Assembly: GCF_000741255.1 (NCBI RefSeq)
Contig: NZ_JGZB01000002.1
Coordinates: 1-64,000 of the forward strand
From: Bifidobacterium magnum
GTDB lineage: Bacteria; Actinomycetota; Actinomycetes; Actinomycetales; Bifidobacteriaceae
Length of the DNA stretch: 64,000 nucleotides
Reading direction: 5' to 3'
The notes below the pieces were generated by a model. It searched no databases, was not told the DNA's origin, and worked only from the letters and a program-made list of their open reading frames with translations. The translations under genes were made by a program, and so were the position numbers. This document shows positions 8,416 to 17,906 of the stretch, one piece after another. Within the stretch, counting starts at the first letter, position 1. The number at the start of each line of letters is the position of its first letter.

Positions 8416-9596
8416 TACAGCATCAGACAGTAGTTATTCTCGGATCCACCGGCTCCATCGGCACGCAGGGACTCGACGTCATCGCGCGCCACCGCGACCG
8501 TTTCACCGTAATCGGTCTGGCCGCGGGCGGCAGCCACGTGAAATTGCTCGCCCAGCAGGCCGCGCAGTTCAACGTGCCGGAAGTCGTGGTCGCCGACGAA
8601 TCCAAAGTCGCCGAGCTGCGTGAAGCGCTCGACGCCGCGGGCGCCAGCTTCACGCAAATCCGTGCCGGCCGCGAGGAAGTCAACGCTCTGGCCGCAAGCG
8701 GCGCCAGCGTAGTGCTTAACGGCATTACGGGCTCCATCGGACTCGAACCGTCTATCCACGCGTTGAAAGCGGGCTCCCAGCTGGCGCTCGCCAACAAGGA
8801 ATCCGTGGTGGCCGGCGGCCATCTGCTGTTCAGCGCCCAGATCCGCGACGCACAAATCAATCCTGTCGACTCGGAACATTCCGCCATCTGGCAGAGCCTG
8901 CGTTCGGGCACGCATAGCGAAGTCTCGCGCTTGATTGTGACGGCTTCGGGCGGCCCGTTCCGCGGCTGGACTCGCGAACAAATGAGCACGATTACGCCCG
9001 AGCAGGCGCTCAACCATCCGACTTGGAACATGGGGCCCGTCGTGACGATCAACTCGTCCACGATGATGAACAAGGGCCTGGAAGTCATTGAGGCGAGCCG
9101 TCTGTTCAATATTGACGCCGACCACATTACGGTGACCGTGCACCCGCAGTCGATTGTGCATTCGATGGTCGAATTCCGCGATGGCGCCACGATTTCCCAG
9201 GCTTCGCCGCCCGACATGCGCCTGCCGATCGCGCTGGGCCTGTCCGCGCCCGAGCGCATGGGCGATGTGGCCGCGGGCTGCGACTGGACGAAGGCCGCCA
9301 CATGGACGTTCGAGCCCCTCGACAACGAGGCGTTCCCGGCCGTGGAGCTGGCACGCCACTGCCTGAAGGCTTCAGAGAAGCACACGACGGTACTCAACGC
9401 GGCCAACGAGCAGGCCGTGCATGCGTTCCTCGAGAAGCGCCTGCCATACTTGGGCATTGTGGACACGGTCCGTGAGACCATTGACCATTTGGATGCCGAG
9501 CTGTCCGGAAATCCGCTGTTCGAAAACGTGGCGGAAATGGAAGAGCTTGAGGATCACGCCCGCCGCGTCGCCGACGAGCTTATCGACAATCGCTAA
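8412..9596 (+). CDS. dxr: 1-deoxy-D-xylulose 5-phosphate reductoisomerase
   Basis: A 394-residue protein, the usual length for Dxr (IspC), starting at GTG. It shows the NADPH-binding loop LGSTGSIGTQGLDVI, the ALANKESVVAGG segment, the metal and substrate motif VDSEHSAIWQ, the flexible loop TASGGPFRGW and the signature NHPTWNMGPVVTINSSTMMNK. It converts DXP to MEP in the non-mevalonate isoprenoid pathway in the cytoplasm. It overlaps the upstream DivIVA-repeat gene by four bases and is followed by ispG, so two MEP-pathway enzymes are made together. Confidence 0.97.
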   Translation: MIQHQTVVILGSTGSIGTQGLDVIARHRDRFTVIGLAAGGSHVKLLAQQAAQFNVPEVVVADESKVAELREALDAAGASFTQIRAGREEVNALAASGASVVLNGITGSIGLEPSIHALKAGSQLALANKESVVAGGHLLFSAQIRDAQINPVDSEHSAIWQSLRSGTHSEVSRLIVTASGGPFRGWTREQMSTITPEQALNHPTWNMGPVVTINSSTMMNKGLEVIEASRLFNIDADHITVTVHPQSIVHSMVEFRDGATISQASPPDMRLPIALGLSAPERMGDVAAGCDWTKAATWTFEPLDNEAFPAVELARHCLKASEKHTTVLNAANEQAVHAFLEKRLPYLGIVDTVRETIDHLDAELSGNPLFENVAEMEELEDHARRVADELIDNR

Positions 9597-9635
9597 ACAC
9601 AGCTGAAATTACAAAGTTATTAATGGGGTGATGTG

Positions 9636-10847
9636 ATGGACACGCAGTCCATCGAGACAAGCGCGGCCGAAGAGGTCTCGCACGAGTTCCGTAAAACAGG
9701 CGTAGCCGGTATCAGCGAAAGTCCGCTGCACCCGCGCCACCAGACGCGCCGCATCATGGTCGGTCCCGTTCCGGTCGGCGGCGGTGCGCCGATCTCCGTA
9801 CAGTCCATGACGAACACGAAGACGGCGAACGTGGGCGCCACGTTGCAGCAGATCGCCGAGTTGACGGCGGCCGGTTGCGATATTGTGCGCGTGGCCGTTC
9901 CGACCCAGGATGACGCCGACGCGTTGCCGCGCATTGTGCAGCAGTCGCCGATTCCCGTGATCGCCGACATCCATTTCCAGAGCAAGTACGTGTTCCAGGC
10001 GATTGACGCCGGTTGCGCCGCGGTGCGCGTGAACCCGGGCAACATCCACAAGTTCGACCAGGTGGGCCCCTCGATTTGCCAGGCCGCCACGGACGCGGGC
10101 ATTTCGCTGCGCATTGGCGTGAACGCGGGCTCGCTTGACAAGGAGCTGTACGAGAAGTTCGGCGGCCCGACTCCCGAAGCGCTGGTCGCGTCCGCGCTGA
10201 AGGAAGCGCGCATGTTCGAAGACGTCGGCTTCCATGATTTCAAGATTTCCGTAAAGCACCACGATCCCGTCACGATGGTGGAAACCTACCGTCTGCTCGC
10301 CTCCAAGGGCGACTGGCCGTTGCACTTGGGCGTCACCGAAGCTGGCCCCGCATGGCAGGGCACGATCAAGTCGTGCCTCGCGTTCGGCGCGCTGCTGGCG
10401 GAAGGCATTGGCGACACGATTCGCGTCTCGCTGTCCGCGCCTCCCGTGGAAGAAGTGAAAGTCGGATGCAAGATCCTTGAATACTTGGGCTTGCGCCAGC
10501 GCCACTTCGACATTATTTCCTGCCCGAGCTGCGGCCGTTCCCAGGTGGACGTGATCGCGCTGGCCAACGCCGTGACGGACGGCTTGAAGGAAATTACGGC
10601 CCCGATCCGCGTGGCCGTCATGGGCTGCATCGTCAACGGCCCGGGCGAAGCCCGCGAAGCTGATCTTGGTGTCGCCTCCGGCAACGGCAAGGGACAGATC
10701 TTCATCAAGGGCAAGGTTGTGGAAACCGTGCGCGAAGACCAGATTGTCGAAACACTGCTCAGGTACGCCAACGACATGGCGGCCAACATGCCGGTGCAGG
10801 AAGGCGTTCCGCAGTCCGGCCCCGTCATCGTCCCCGTCCACGCCTGA
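9636..10847 (+). CDS. ispG: 4-hydroxy-3-methylbut-2-enyl diphosphate synthase
   Basis: A 403-residue IspG (GcpE). The N-terminal TIM-barrel part holds RTNTK-like [12 protein letters not shown] and ADIHFQ motifs. The C-terminal iron-sulfur part carries [10 protein letters not shown] and [14 protein letters not shown], which supply the three cysteines of the [4Fe-4S] cluster. It converts MEcPP to HMBPP with reduced ferredoxin or flavodoxin. I choose the ATG at 9636 because GGGGTG lies 5 bases upstream; a GTG at 9633 is directly adjacent. It follows dxr by 39 bases, probably in the same transcript. Confidence 0.97.
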   Translation: MDTQSIETSAAEEVSHEFRKTGVAGISESPLHPRHQTRRIMVGPVPVGGGAPISVQSMTNTKTANVGATLQQIAELTAAGCDIVRVAVPTQDDADALPRIVQQSPIPVIADIHFQSKYVFQAIDAGCAAVRVNPGNIHKFDQVGPSICQAATDAGISLRIGVNAGSLDKELYEKFGGPTPEALVASALKEARMFEDVGFHDFKISVKHHDPVTMVETYRLLASKGDWPLHLGVTEAGPAWQGTIKSCLAFGALLAEGIGDTIRVSLSAPPVEEVKVGCKILEYLGLRQRHFDIISCPSCGRSQVDVIALANAVTDGLKEITAPIRVAVMGCIVNGPGEAREADLGVASGNGKGQIFIKGKVVETVREDQIVETLLRYANDMAANMPVQEGVPQSGPVIVPVHA

Positions 10848-10929
10848 CAGGCGTTTTCCGGCCGCCACGACTTTTAGGTGGCGGCCAAACCATCTGCCCG
10901 ACGGACGACGGTTCCTGTAATCTGTTGGT

Positions 10930-12636
10930 GTGAATCAGAGAAACGAACCGAACGGACAACAGACGGCAGGATGGACTCGAGCGCGACGGATGATGGTCGC
11001 GCTTCCCATTTTTATTGTGCTGATGGCCGTGCTTATCGGCGTTTCCATGAACACGCGCGTCAAATGGGACTATGAGCCCACGGGTCAGCATCTGCAAACC
11101 TTGGCCAGCAGCACGGCCATCTCGTTTGCCAACGCCAATGGCGAAGGCGCCGCAAACCTTCCCGCCCGTGACACCTATGAGGTGCAACAACACTATGAAA
11201 CGCTTGACGTGCGCGAACCGTCCACAGGGGACGTGCAGCATATCAAGATTCTCGTGCGCGAGCCCAAAGCGCCGCACGTCTCCAATCTTCCGGGCGTCGT
11301 ATTCATGCATGGTGCCGGTTACGGCACGTGCGACAACTCGTTCGGCGATGTGGCCACGGCGCTGTCTTCGGCCGGCATAGTGACGGCCGTGCTCGACAAG
11401 CCCGTGTGGAACACCAACGACGCCACACGCGACTATCCGGGATCGGCCTACGCCTACGACCAGGTCATCAACCTCGTACGCGGCATGAGCAACGTGGACG
11501 CCAAAAAAGTCGGCATCTACGCCACCTCGGAAAGCACGTGGATCTCCTCCTACCTGCTGGAACAAGACCACAACATCGCGTTCCAAGTGTTGCTCAGCCC
11601 CATGGTGTTCTCGCCGCGCGTGGCGCTCGGATTCCTCGCCGCGCAAGACTTCGCGCTGGCCGGCGCCCATGACGGCTACCAGTCCATCGTGCGCCGTGTC
11701 TTCTCCTTCGACACGGCCATGTTCGGCCTGACCAACATCGATCTCAACACGTTGAACCCGCAAGCGTACTCCATACCCACGCTCGTGGCCTACGGCTCCA
11801 AAGACGTCATGACCGCACAAGTCGAAGGCGTCAAGGAAATCCTGAAAAACGCCCATGAAGCCGGCAACCGCAACGTGACGATCCGCTCGTATCCCGTGGC
11901 GAACCACGTGCTGCGCCTGGGCAACGAAGCGAACGCGGGCACGCCGCTAGCCGACAACTACGTCAACGACGTGATCGCCTGGACCAACGGCACGGCCGAC
12001 GGCCTGAAAGAAACCACGCCAGCCATCGCCGGAAGTGAGCTCTACCAGTCCATCGCTGTGCCCACCGACCTGCACGCGCAGCGTTCCATGACCATCTATG
12101 CCGTCGTCATCCACCTGCTCATGGCGCTTATGCTGGTCGTGACGCTCATTATCTGGCTTGTCGCCGTAATCCGCTGGATCGTCGACCGCGTACGCAAACG
12201 CCCGCGCCACAGCACGCTTGGCTTCCAAAACGGGTTCGGCAAGGCCATGCTCACGCTTTCCGTGGTGACGATGGCCATGCTCGTGCTGTTCTTTGCGGGA
12301 TTCGGCGAAGTGGTTATGGGTGTCGTGCAACTCGCATGGGGATCGGCTCCGACCGACGACCCCGGCGTCATGTACTGGAGCTGGCCCGTCATCCAAATCG
12401 TATGCGTGGTAGTGGTATGGGCCTGGTCGCTCGTATTCCGTCGCATGATCGAAGTCGCGTCGCTGCGCGGCATCGCGCAATGGCCCATGCGCAAAGGCGC
12501 GGTCCGTGAAATCGTACGCGGCGAACGTCCCGTGCTCGCCACCACGCGCTTGGGACGCGTACTGTTCTGGGTGAGTGCCGCCACGATGTTCACGATCCTG
12601 CTTGTCTTCGCGTTTTGGGGAGTGTTTGTGTACTGA
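10930..12636 (+). CDS. Membrane protein with an extracytoplasmic alpha/beta-hydrolase domain
   Basis: A 568-residue protein. One membrane segment (residues 21-40, MMVALPIFIVLMAVLIGVSM) is followed by an alpha/beta-hydrolase domain: oxyanion region VVFMHGAGYGTCDNSF, nucleophile elbow YATSESTW, an acid in AYGSKDVMTAQ and a His in VANHVLRLG. Four more hydrophobic segments fill the last 190 residues (for example TIYAVVIHLLMALMLVVTLI and VLFWVSAATMFTILLVFAFW). An esterase, lipase or peptidase acting at the envelope is plausible, but the substrate is unknown. It starts at GTG. Its stop TGA overlaps the recO ATG by one base, so the two genes are co-transcribed. Confidence 0.8.
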   Translation: MNQRNEPNGQQTAGWTRARRMMVALPIFIVLMAVLIGVSMNTRVKWDYEPTGQHLQTLASSTAISFANANGEGAANLPARDTYEVQQHYETLDVREPSTGDVQHIKILVREPKAPHVSNLPGVVFMHGAGYGTCDNSFGDVATALSSAGIVTAVLDKPVWNTNDATRDYPGSAYAYDQVINLVRGMSNVDAKKVGIYATSESTWISSYLLEQDHNIAFQVLLSPMVFSPRVALGFLAAQDFALAGAHDGYQSIVRRVFSFDTAMFGLTNIDLNTLNPQAYSIPTLVAYGSKDVMTAQVEGVKEILKNAHEAGNRNVTIRSYPVANHVLRLGNEANAGTPLADNYVNDVIAWTNGTADGLKETTPAIAGSELYQSIAVPTDLHAQRSMTIYAVVIHLLMALMLVVTLIIWLVAVIRWIVDRVRKRPRHSTLGFQNGFGKAMLTLSVVTMAMLVLFFAGFGEVVMGVVQLAWGSAPTDDPGVMYWSWPVIQIVCVVVVWAWSLVFRRMIEVASLRGIAQWPMRKGAVREIVRGERPVLATTRLGRVLFWVSAATMFTILLVFAFWGVFVY

Positions 12637-13358
12637 TGCCACGGCTATATCGAGATGAAGGCATAGTGTTGCGCACCGCCAAACTGGGGGAGGCGGACCG
12701 CATCATCACGCTGCTGACGCAGCACCACGGCAAAATCCGCGCCGTCGCCAAAGGCGTGCGGCGCACCAAATCACGCTTCGGAGCGCGTCTCGAACCGTTC
12801 ATGCGCGTGGACATGTTGCTCAGCCAAGGCCGCACGTTCGAAGGTATCCGCCAAGTCGAATCGCTGAACGTGTACGCCGACCCGATCTCGCGCGACTACG
12901 AATCTTTCACGGTGGCCAGCATCATTGCCGAAACGGCCAACGACCTCGTGTCCACGGAACACGAACCCGCTTACGCGCAGTACCGTCTGCTTGTCGGGGC
13001 GTTGCACGCGCTCGCCAACCGGCGCCACCGAGCCAACGCGATCGGCGAATCCTATGTGATGCGCGCGCTGGCGCTCGCCGGCTGGACGCCGCGCCTCGAC
13101 GCCTGCGTGGTATGCGGCACACAAGAAAACCTGCGCTATTTTTCCAGCCGCGCCGGCGGCGTGATGTGTACGCTCGACCACACGCCCGATTCGAGACCCG
13201 TATCCGCCGTTTCGCTGCGCCAGTTGCGCGCGCTGCTGGACGGCGACTGGAACGAGCTGGACCGCAACGAGCTGGAGCCCGCCACCATGCAGGCCGTGGA
13301 GCATTGGGCGCAAACGATTCTCGAACGGCCGATTCGTTCGATGCGGCTGTTAGATTAA
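12636..13358 (+). CDS. recO: DNA repair protein RecO
   Basis: A 240-residue protein beginning MPRLYRDEGIVLRTAKLGEA, typical of the RecO OB-fold N-terminus. It continues with KGVRRTKSRFGARLEPF, and a C-terminal zinc-binding region has CVVCG and a later Cys in GGVMCTLDH. RecO anneals DNA and loads RecA with RecR in the RecF pathway. The start overlaps the preceding stop (TGATG), and uppS begins four bases after its stop. This recO-uppS pairing is common in actinobacteria. Confidence 0.93.
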   Translation: MPRLYRDEGIVLRTAKLGEADRIITLLTQHHGKIRAVAKGVRRTKSRFGARLEPFMRVDMLLSQGRTFEGIRQVESLNVYADPISRDYESFTVASIIAETANDLVSTEHEPAYAQYRLLVGALHALANRRHRANAIGESYVMRALALAGWTPRLDACVVCGTQENLRYFSSRAGGVMCTLDHTPDSRPVSAVSLRQLRALLDGDWNELDRNELEPATMQAVEHWAQTILERPIRSMRLLD

Positions 13359-13362
13359 CGGT

Positions 13363-14154
13363 ATGGCTTTTGAACATGTCGATACTACGTCGCTGGACAT
13401 TCCGGCGGCCCCATTCTCGGATCCCTCGATCATTCCGGATTTTCCCAAAAACAAAGTGCCGCGCCATGTGGGCGTGATTATGGACGGCAACGGCCGTTGG
13501 GCGCAACAGCGCGGCCTTATTCGCACGGAAGGCCACAAGGCCGCCGAGCCCGTGGTGTTCGACACGATTGCCGGTGCCATTGAGGCGGGCGTGCGCTATT
13601 TGAGCCTGTACACGTTCTCCACGGAAAACTGGAAGCGCAGCCCGCAGGAGGTGCGTTTCCTCATGGGCTTCAGCCGTGACATCATTCGTCGCCGTGTGGA
13701 CCAGATGAACGAGTGGGGTGTGCGCGTGCGCTGGAGCGGCCGCCGTCCGCGCCTGTGGAAGTCAGTGATCGACGAGCTGGAAGTGGCCATGGAAAAGACC
13801 AAGCACAACAAGACGCTTGACGTGGTCTTCTGCATCAATTACGGCGGCCGTGCGGAAATTGCCGACGCCTGCGCCGAGATCGCCAAGGAAGTGCGCGACG
13901 GCAAGATTTCCGGCGACAGGGTCACGGAAAAGATGGTGGCCGATCATCTGTATAATCCGGACATTCCCGATTGCGATCTCGTGATCCGCACGTCCGGAGA
14001 ACAGCGTACGAGCAACTTCCTGCCGTGGGAAGCCGCCTACGCCGAGCTCGACTTTGTGCCCGAGCTGTTCCCGGACTGCGGCCGCAATGTGCTGTGGCGT
14101 TCGATTGACGACTACATCCATCGCGACCGCAGGTTCGGTGGCGTCAAGAAATGA
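13363..14154 (+). CDS. uppS: Isoprenyl (undecaprenyl-type) diphosphate synthase
   Basis: A 263-residue cis-prenyltransferase. It shows VGVIMDGNGRWAQQRG with the catalytic Asp, the YTFSTENWKR segment and the C-terminal RTSGEQRTSNFLPWEAAYAE signature. It condenses isopentenyl diphosphate units to make the C55 lipid carrier used in peptidoglycan synthesis. It is the last gene of the rightward run that also encodes Dxr and IspG, so precursor supply and carrier synthesis are clustered. A small hairpin GGCGTCA/TGACGCC overlaps its end but lacks a T-run. Confidence 0.95.
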   Translation: MAFEHVDTTSLDIPAAPFSDPSIIPDFPKNKVPRHVGVIMDGNGRWAQQRGLIRTEGHKAAEPVVFDTIAGAIEAGVRYLSLYTFSTENWKRSPQEVRFLMGFSRDIIRRRVDQMNEWGVRVRWSGRRPRLWKSVIDELEVAMEKTKHNKTLDVVFCINYGGRAEIADACAEIAKEVRDGKISGDRVTEKMVADHLYNPDIPDCDLVIRTSGEQRTSNFLPWEAAYAELDFVPELFPDCGRNVLWRSIDDYIHRDRRFGGVKK

Positions 14155-14181
14155 CGCCATGTGAAGCGGTGGCGGAGCTCG

Positions 14182-15243
14182 TCACTGCTTCACGAATTCG
14201 TTCGTGGACATGTCCGCGGCCTTTGGCGCTTCCTTGAGCTTGTTGCCGTTCGCGTCCACATACGTGTCGGACGTGTCGGACAGGAAATCGAAGTAGCGCT
14301 GCGTCTGCGTCGTGTCCACCGTGCCGATGGTGAAGGTGCCGTCGGCAATCTTGTTGGCGTCTCCCCAATAGTCGCCGTCGATGATCGTGTGCATGCTCTT
14401 CTTGACCATGTCGAGTTCGAGATTGGCGTCAGGAGCTTCCTTCACGAGGATTTCCGAAGCGTCGTCCGGATGGTCGTAAGCGTACTGGTAGCCCTTTTGC
14501 GTGGCCTGCACGAATTTCTTGACGGTTTGCGGATGGTTCTTGATCATCTTCTCCGACGTGATCACGCCGATCGAATCGGCGTTGCCCGGAATGCCGTAGT
14601 CGGGTTCCGTGAAGCAGTTGAGCGCCGGCCCGTGCAGCTGAGCCTGCACACCTTCCCAAGTCGCGTAGAATCCGCCGAAATCGGCGCGTCCGCTGGTAAG
14701 CGTCTGGAACGTGTTCGTACCGGCCGTCACCTTGTCGAACACGCCCTTGCCACCGTCGTTCTGGATCATGCGCTTGACGACGGCGTCCGATTCGCTGGAA
14801 CCGGCCGTGGCGAACGTCTTGCCGTCAAAATCTTTCGGAGACTTGATCGACGCGTTCGACTTGAGTGCGCACCAAATCGAACTCGGCTTCTGCTGGACCT
14901 GCATCACCATCTTCAGATCGCCGTGCGTTTTCGCGTCGTACTGGCTCAGAATAGTCATTGTGGACAGCGCGAAATCGGCGACTCCCGTATCCACGGCCGT
15001 TTCGCCGCCCGTCTGGGAGACGGCCACAATATTCACGTTGAGTCCGGCGTCTTTGTAATATCCGAGATTTTGCGCCACATAGACGCCGATATGGTTCGTA
15101 TCGGGAGTCCAGTACAGCATGAACGTCACGTCGGTCGGATCTTCGGAAGCGGACGACGATCCGCAGCCGGCCACGCCAATAATCGTCATGATGGACGTGA
15201 GCGCGGCGATAATCGATACCATAATGCGACGGAAATTGATCAT
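14182..15243 (-). CDS. thiY: ABC transporter substrate-binding lipoprotein, thiamine-pyrimidine (HMP) type
   Basis: A 353-residue NMT1/THI5-like binding protein. The N-terminus is a signal peptide with lipobox VAGC (ALTSIMTIIGVAGCGSSSA), so it should be lipid-anchored outside the membrane. The mature part begins VTFMLYWTPDTNHIGVYVA and includes GSSESDAVVKRMIQ, features of ThiY-like proteins that bind hydroxymethylpyrimidine precursors. It is the last gene of the thi run, 54 bases after the permease. The ligand is inferred from the TPP riboswitch and the thiE/D/M neighbours. No ATPase gene is present in the cluster. Confidence 0.85.
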   Translation of the reverse strand: MINFRRIMVSIIAALTSIMTIIGVAGCGSSSASEDPTDVTFMLYWTPDTNHIGVYVAQNLGYYKDAGLNVNIVAVSQTGGETAVDTGVADFALSTMTILSQYDAKTHGDLKMVMQVQQKPSSIWCALKSNASIKSPKDFDGKTFATAGSSESDAVVKRMIQNDGGKGVFDKVTAGTNTFQTLTSGRADFGGFYATWEGVQAQLHGPALNCFTEPDYGIPGNADSIGVITSEKMIKNHPQTVKKFVQATQKGYQYAYDHPDDASEILVKEAPDANLELDMVKKSMHTIIDGDYWGDANKIADGTFTIGTVDTTQTQRYFDFLSDTSDTYVDANGNKLKEAPKAADMSTNEFVKQ

Positions 15244-15297
15244 ATGTTCCTCACAGAATCGAATGATTATTGAACAGTTGAAGAAAATTTATAAAAA

Positions 15298-16104
15298 TCA
15301 CAGTTGGTCCGCGTCGGGATCCGCATTGTCCGCAGGATTGCCCAAGATAACGCGTTCCGCGACATGAATGATGACCATAAGTACGACCGTCATGAGCACG
15401 ATCATGATCGTCGCGGCGAAAATAAGCGGCGTTTGGAACGAATTGTAGGCCGACTGCAGCCAGATGCCGAGTCCCTTGCGCGCGCCCAAATATTCGGCGG
15501 TCGCAGCCGTGGCGAACACGTAGGCCGCCGACACGCGCACGCCGCCGAAAATCGCGGGAGCGGCCACGCGCAACTTGACATGCCACAGCGTCCACGAAGG
15601 GGTGGCGCCGCATGTGAGCGCCACGTCGGAATAATATTGCGGCACCGATTCCAGTCCGCGCACCGTCTGCACGACGACAGGGAAGATAGCGAACAGGGCC
15701 ACGATCACGACTTTGCCGACGGGCTCGAATCCGAACCAGATGAGGAATAGCGGCGCCACGGAAATAAGCGGCAGCGTCTGCGCGGCCACAAGCAGCGGAT
15801 AGAACGCGGCGTGCGCGATTTTGGAACAATACAGGCCGATGCCCAGCAGCACGCCAAGCGCCACGGCGATCGCAAATCCCAGAAATCCCTCCCAGAACGT
15901 GACGACGGTGGCCGGCCACAAGGTGGGCCAGGTGCGCACCATCGACTGAACCATGGCGGTGGGAGAGGCGAGCAACGTGGACGGAACATGGCCCTGCACC
16001 ACCCACACTTGCCAGGCGACGAGCAGTACCGCAACGGTGACGCATGTGGGTACATATCGTTTGAGAGTGCGCGAGGGTGCTGTCGGATGGTTGCGTTGAG
16101 CCAC
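15298..16104 (-). CDS. thiX: ABC transporter permease, thiamine-precursor type
   Basis: A 268-residue BPD-type permease with about six hydrophobic segments (for example YVPTCVTVAVLLVAWQVWVV and FLGFAIAVALGVLLGIGLY). The EAA-like loop is ALTCGATPSWTLWHVKLRVA, which contacts the ATPase. I choose GTG at 16104 because AAGGTG lies just upstream; an ATG at 16161 is possible. It lies between thiED and thiY, which fits import of the pyrimidine moiety used by the ThiD domain. The matching ATPase must be encoded elsewhere. Confidence 0.85.
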   Translation of the reverse strand: MAQRNHPTAPSRTLKRYVPTCVTVAVLLVAWQVWVVQGHVPSTLLASPTAMVQSMVRTWPTLWPATVVTFWEGFLGFAIAVALGVLLGIGLYCSKIAHAAFYPLLVAAQTLPLISVAPLFLIWFGFEPVGKVVIVALFAIFPVVVQTVRGLESVPQYYSDVALTCGATPSWTLWHVKLRVAAPAIFGGVRVSAAYVFATAATAEYLGARKGLGIWLQSAYNSFQTPLIFAATIMIVLMTVVLMVIIHVAERVILGNPADNADPDADQL

Positions 16105-16225
16105 GAGACACCTTACTTTCTGCACGATCACGTGCTTGCGACCCGGAGCGGGAAGCGGCAAGGTGAGGAGTCCGCGCGCACCCGGATCAGAAAACTAAAC
16201 CTATACGTTGCGTCATTGTAAGGTA

Positions 16226-16263
16226 GGCGGCCAACAAGCGCCGGACACGCGCCCGCGGCCGCC
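16226..16263 (-). other. GC-rich hairpin between thiED and thiX
   Basis: On the minus strand GGCGGCC pairs with GGCCGCC around a 24-base GC-rich loop. No clear T-run follows (TACCTTAC). It could attenuate read-through from thiED into thiX or simply mark the operon joint. Function is unproven. Confidence 0.35.
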
Positions 16264-16281
16264 GAGTATCAGTGCTATGAA

Positions 16282-17847
16282 TCAGCGCCACATCCACGCG
16301 TGGTCGAACGGGCCCGAGCCCGCGCCAAGATTGAGCATCTGGCGCAACGCACCCGTCAGGTAGCGCTTGGCATGTCCGATAGCCTGCTCAAGCGTCTCGC
16401 CCTGCGCCAGGAACGCGGCGATCGCGGACGAGAGCGTGCAACCCGTACCATGCGTGTTCGGATTGGCGATGCGCTCGCCGCGGAACCACGTGACGGAGCC
16501 GTCCGCGCACACGAGCGCATCGCTCGCGTCCTGCGTGCCATGGCCGCCCTTGACGAGCACGGCGCAGCCGAACTTGCGCGCAAGACGTTTGCCGGCTTCT
16601 TCCATGTCATGTTCGGTGGCAATATCCATGGGCTCGCCGATCGCGCTGAGCAGGACGCGCGTCTCGGGAATGTTCGGCGTGATCACCGTGGCCATCGGGA
16701 ACAGGCGCGTGACCAGCGCCTCGATGGCGTCGTCGTTGATGAGTTTGGCGCCGCTTGTGGCCACCATTACGGGGTCGGCCACAATGTTGTCGGCATGGTT
16801 GGCCTCAAGCGCGTCGGCAACGGCCGTAATGCCCGCAATGCTGGGCACCATGCCGATTTTCACGGCCGCGGGACGAATGTCCGCGAACACGGCGTCGATT
16901 TGTGCGGTAATGGCTTCGGGGGAGAGCTCCTCGATCAGCGTGACGCCCGTGGTATTTTGCGCGGTGATGGCCGCCACGGCGCATTCGGCGAACACGCCGC
17001 ACGCCATCATCGTCTTGATGTCCACGGGAACGCCAGCGCCACCCGAGGAATCCGTCGTGGCCACAGTGATGGCGGCCGGCAGCGTGGTTTCACGCAACTC
17101 GGCCGCGGGATGCTCAGGAACCGTGCCGCCGCGCAGCTTGTCCCACCCGTCCACCAACGCGCGTGCGGCACGTTGCGGATCGTGCGCGCCCGCAATCGCG
17201 GACACCACAAACCATCCCGCCGCATGTGTGGACGCGAGCAGCGGCAAATCGGATTCGTGCACGCCGCCGCCCACAATCACGGGCAGTTCGGTGGCGTCGC
17301 ACAGTGCATTGATGCGTTCCGTATCCAACGTGTGCTGCGAACCGTCGGCGTCCACCACAATGCAGTCGGGCTTCGTGGCCGTCTTGTGCAACGGGCCCGC
17401 CCCCAGATAATCGACCGTGCCGAACGGCAGCGCGTTGGCGCGCGCCACATCCTCGGCGGTTTTCGCGCTCAATCCCACAATCGCGTCGCGGCCCAGCAAA
17501 CGGCGTGCTAGCACAGGATCGAGATCGTCCTGACCCACATGCACGCCGTCCACCTTGATGCCCTCGGCGCGCGCCTGTACGGCCGCGTCCACGCGGTCGT
17601 CAATGACGAACGCCACCTCCTGCTCACGACTCGACTCGCGGATCACATCGGCGATCTCGCGCACCTCGCGGACGAGCGTGGACACGTCTGCGCCCTTGTC
17701 GCGCAACTGCACAAAAGTGATGCCGCCGGCCAACGCCTCGCGCACTACATCACTAAGGTCGCGCCCCGCGCAATCGGAAGGCCCGACCACCAGATACTTG
17801 CTGATATCGCATGTGGCGCGCATGGACGCGTATGCAAACTGTTCCAT
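16282..17847 (-). CDS. thiED: Bifunctional thiamine-phosphate synthase / HMP(-P) kinase (ThiE-ThiD fusion)
   Basis: A 521-residue two-domain enzyme. Residues 1-225 are ThiE: YLVVGPSDC, ITFVQLRDKGAD, VDGVHVGQDDL, VDYLGAGPLHKTATK and PVIVGGGVHESDL, the TIM-barrel that joins HMP-PP to thiazole phosphate. Residues 255-521 are ThiD: ITVATTDSSGGAGVPVDIKT, MVATSGAKLI, TVITPNIPETRVLL, VLVKGGHGTQDASDAL and NTHGTGCTLSSAIAAFL, a ribokinase-fold kinase that phosphorylates HMP twice. I choose ATG at 17847 because AGGGAA lies just upstream. It sits 59 bases after thiM, so the three salvage steps share a transcript under the TPP riboswitch. Confidence 0.95.
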   Translation of the reverse strand: MEQFAYASMRATCDISKYLVVGPSDCAGRDLSDVVREALAGGITFVQLRDKGADVSTLVREVREIADVIRESSREQEVAFVIDDRVDAAVQARAEGIKVDGVHVGQDDLDPVLARRLLGRDAIVGLSAKTAEDVARANALPFGTVDYLGAGPLHKTATKPDCIVVDADGSQHTLDTERINALCDATELPVIVGGGVHESDLPLLASTHAAGWFVVSAIAGAHDPQRAARALVDGWDKLRGGTVPEHPAAELRETTLPAAITVATTDSSGGAGVPVDIKTMMACGVFAECAVAAITAQNTTGVTLIEELSPEAITAQIDAVFADIRPAAVKIGMVPSIAGITAVADALEANHADNIVADPVMVATSGAKLINDDAIEALVTRLFPMATVITPNIPETRVLLSAIGEPMDIATEHDMEEAGKRLARKFGCAVLVKGGHGTQDASDALVCADGSVTWFRGERIANPNTHGTGCTLSSAIAAFLAQGETLEQAIGHAKRYLTGALRQMLNLGAGSGPFDHAWMWR

Positions 17848-17906
17848 AGATTCCCTGATTTCCTGAATTGTCTGCCGCGGCATGGCGTCACGGCGGCGAA
17901 GCGCGC

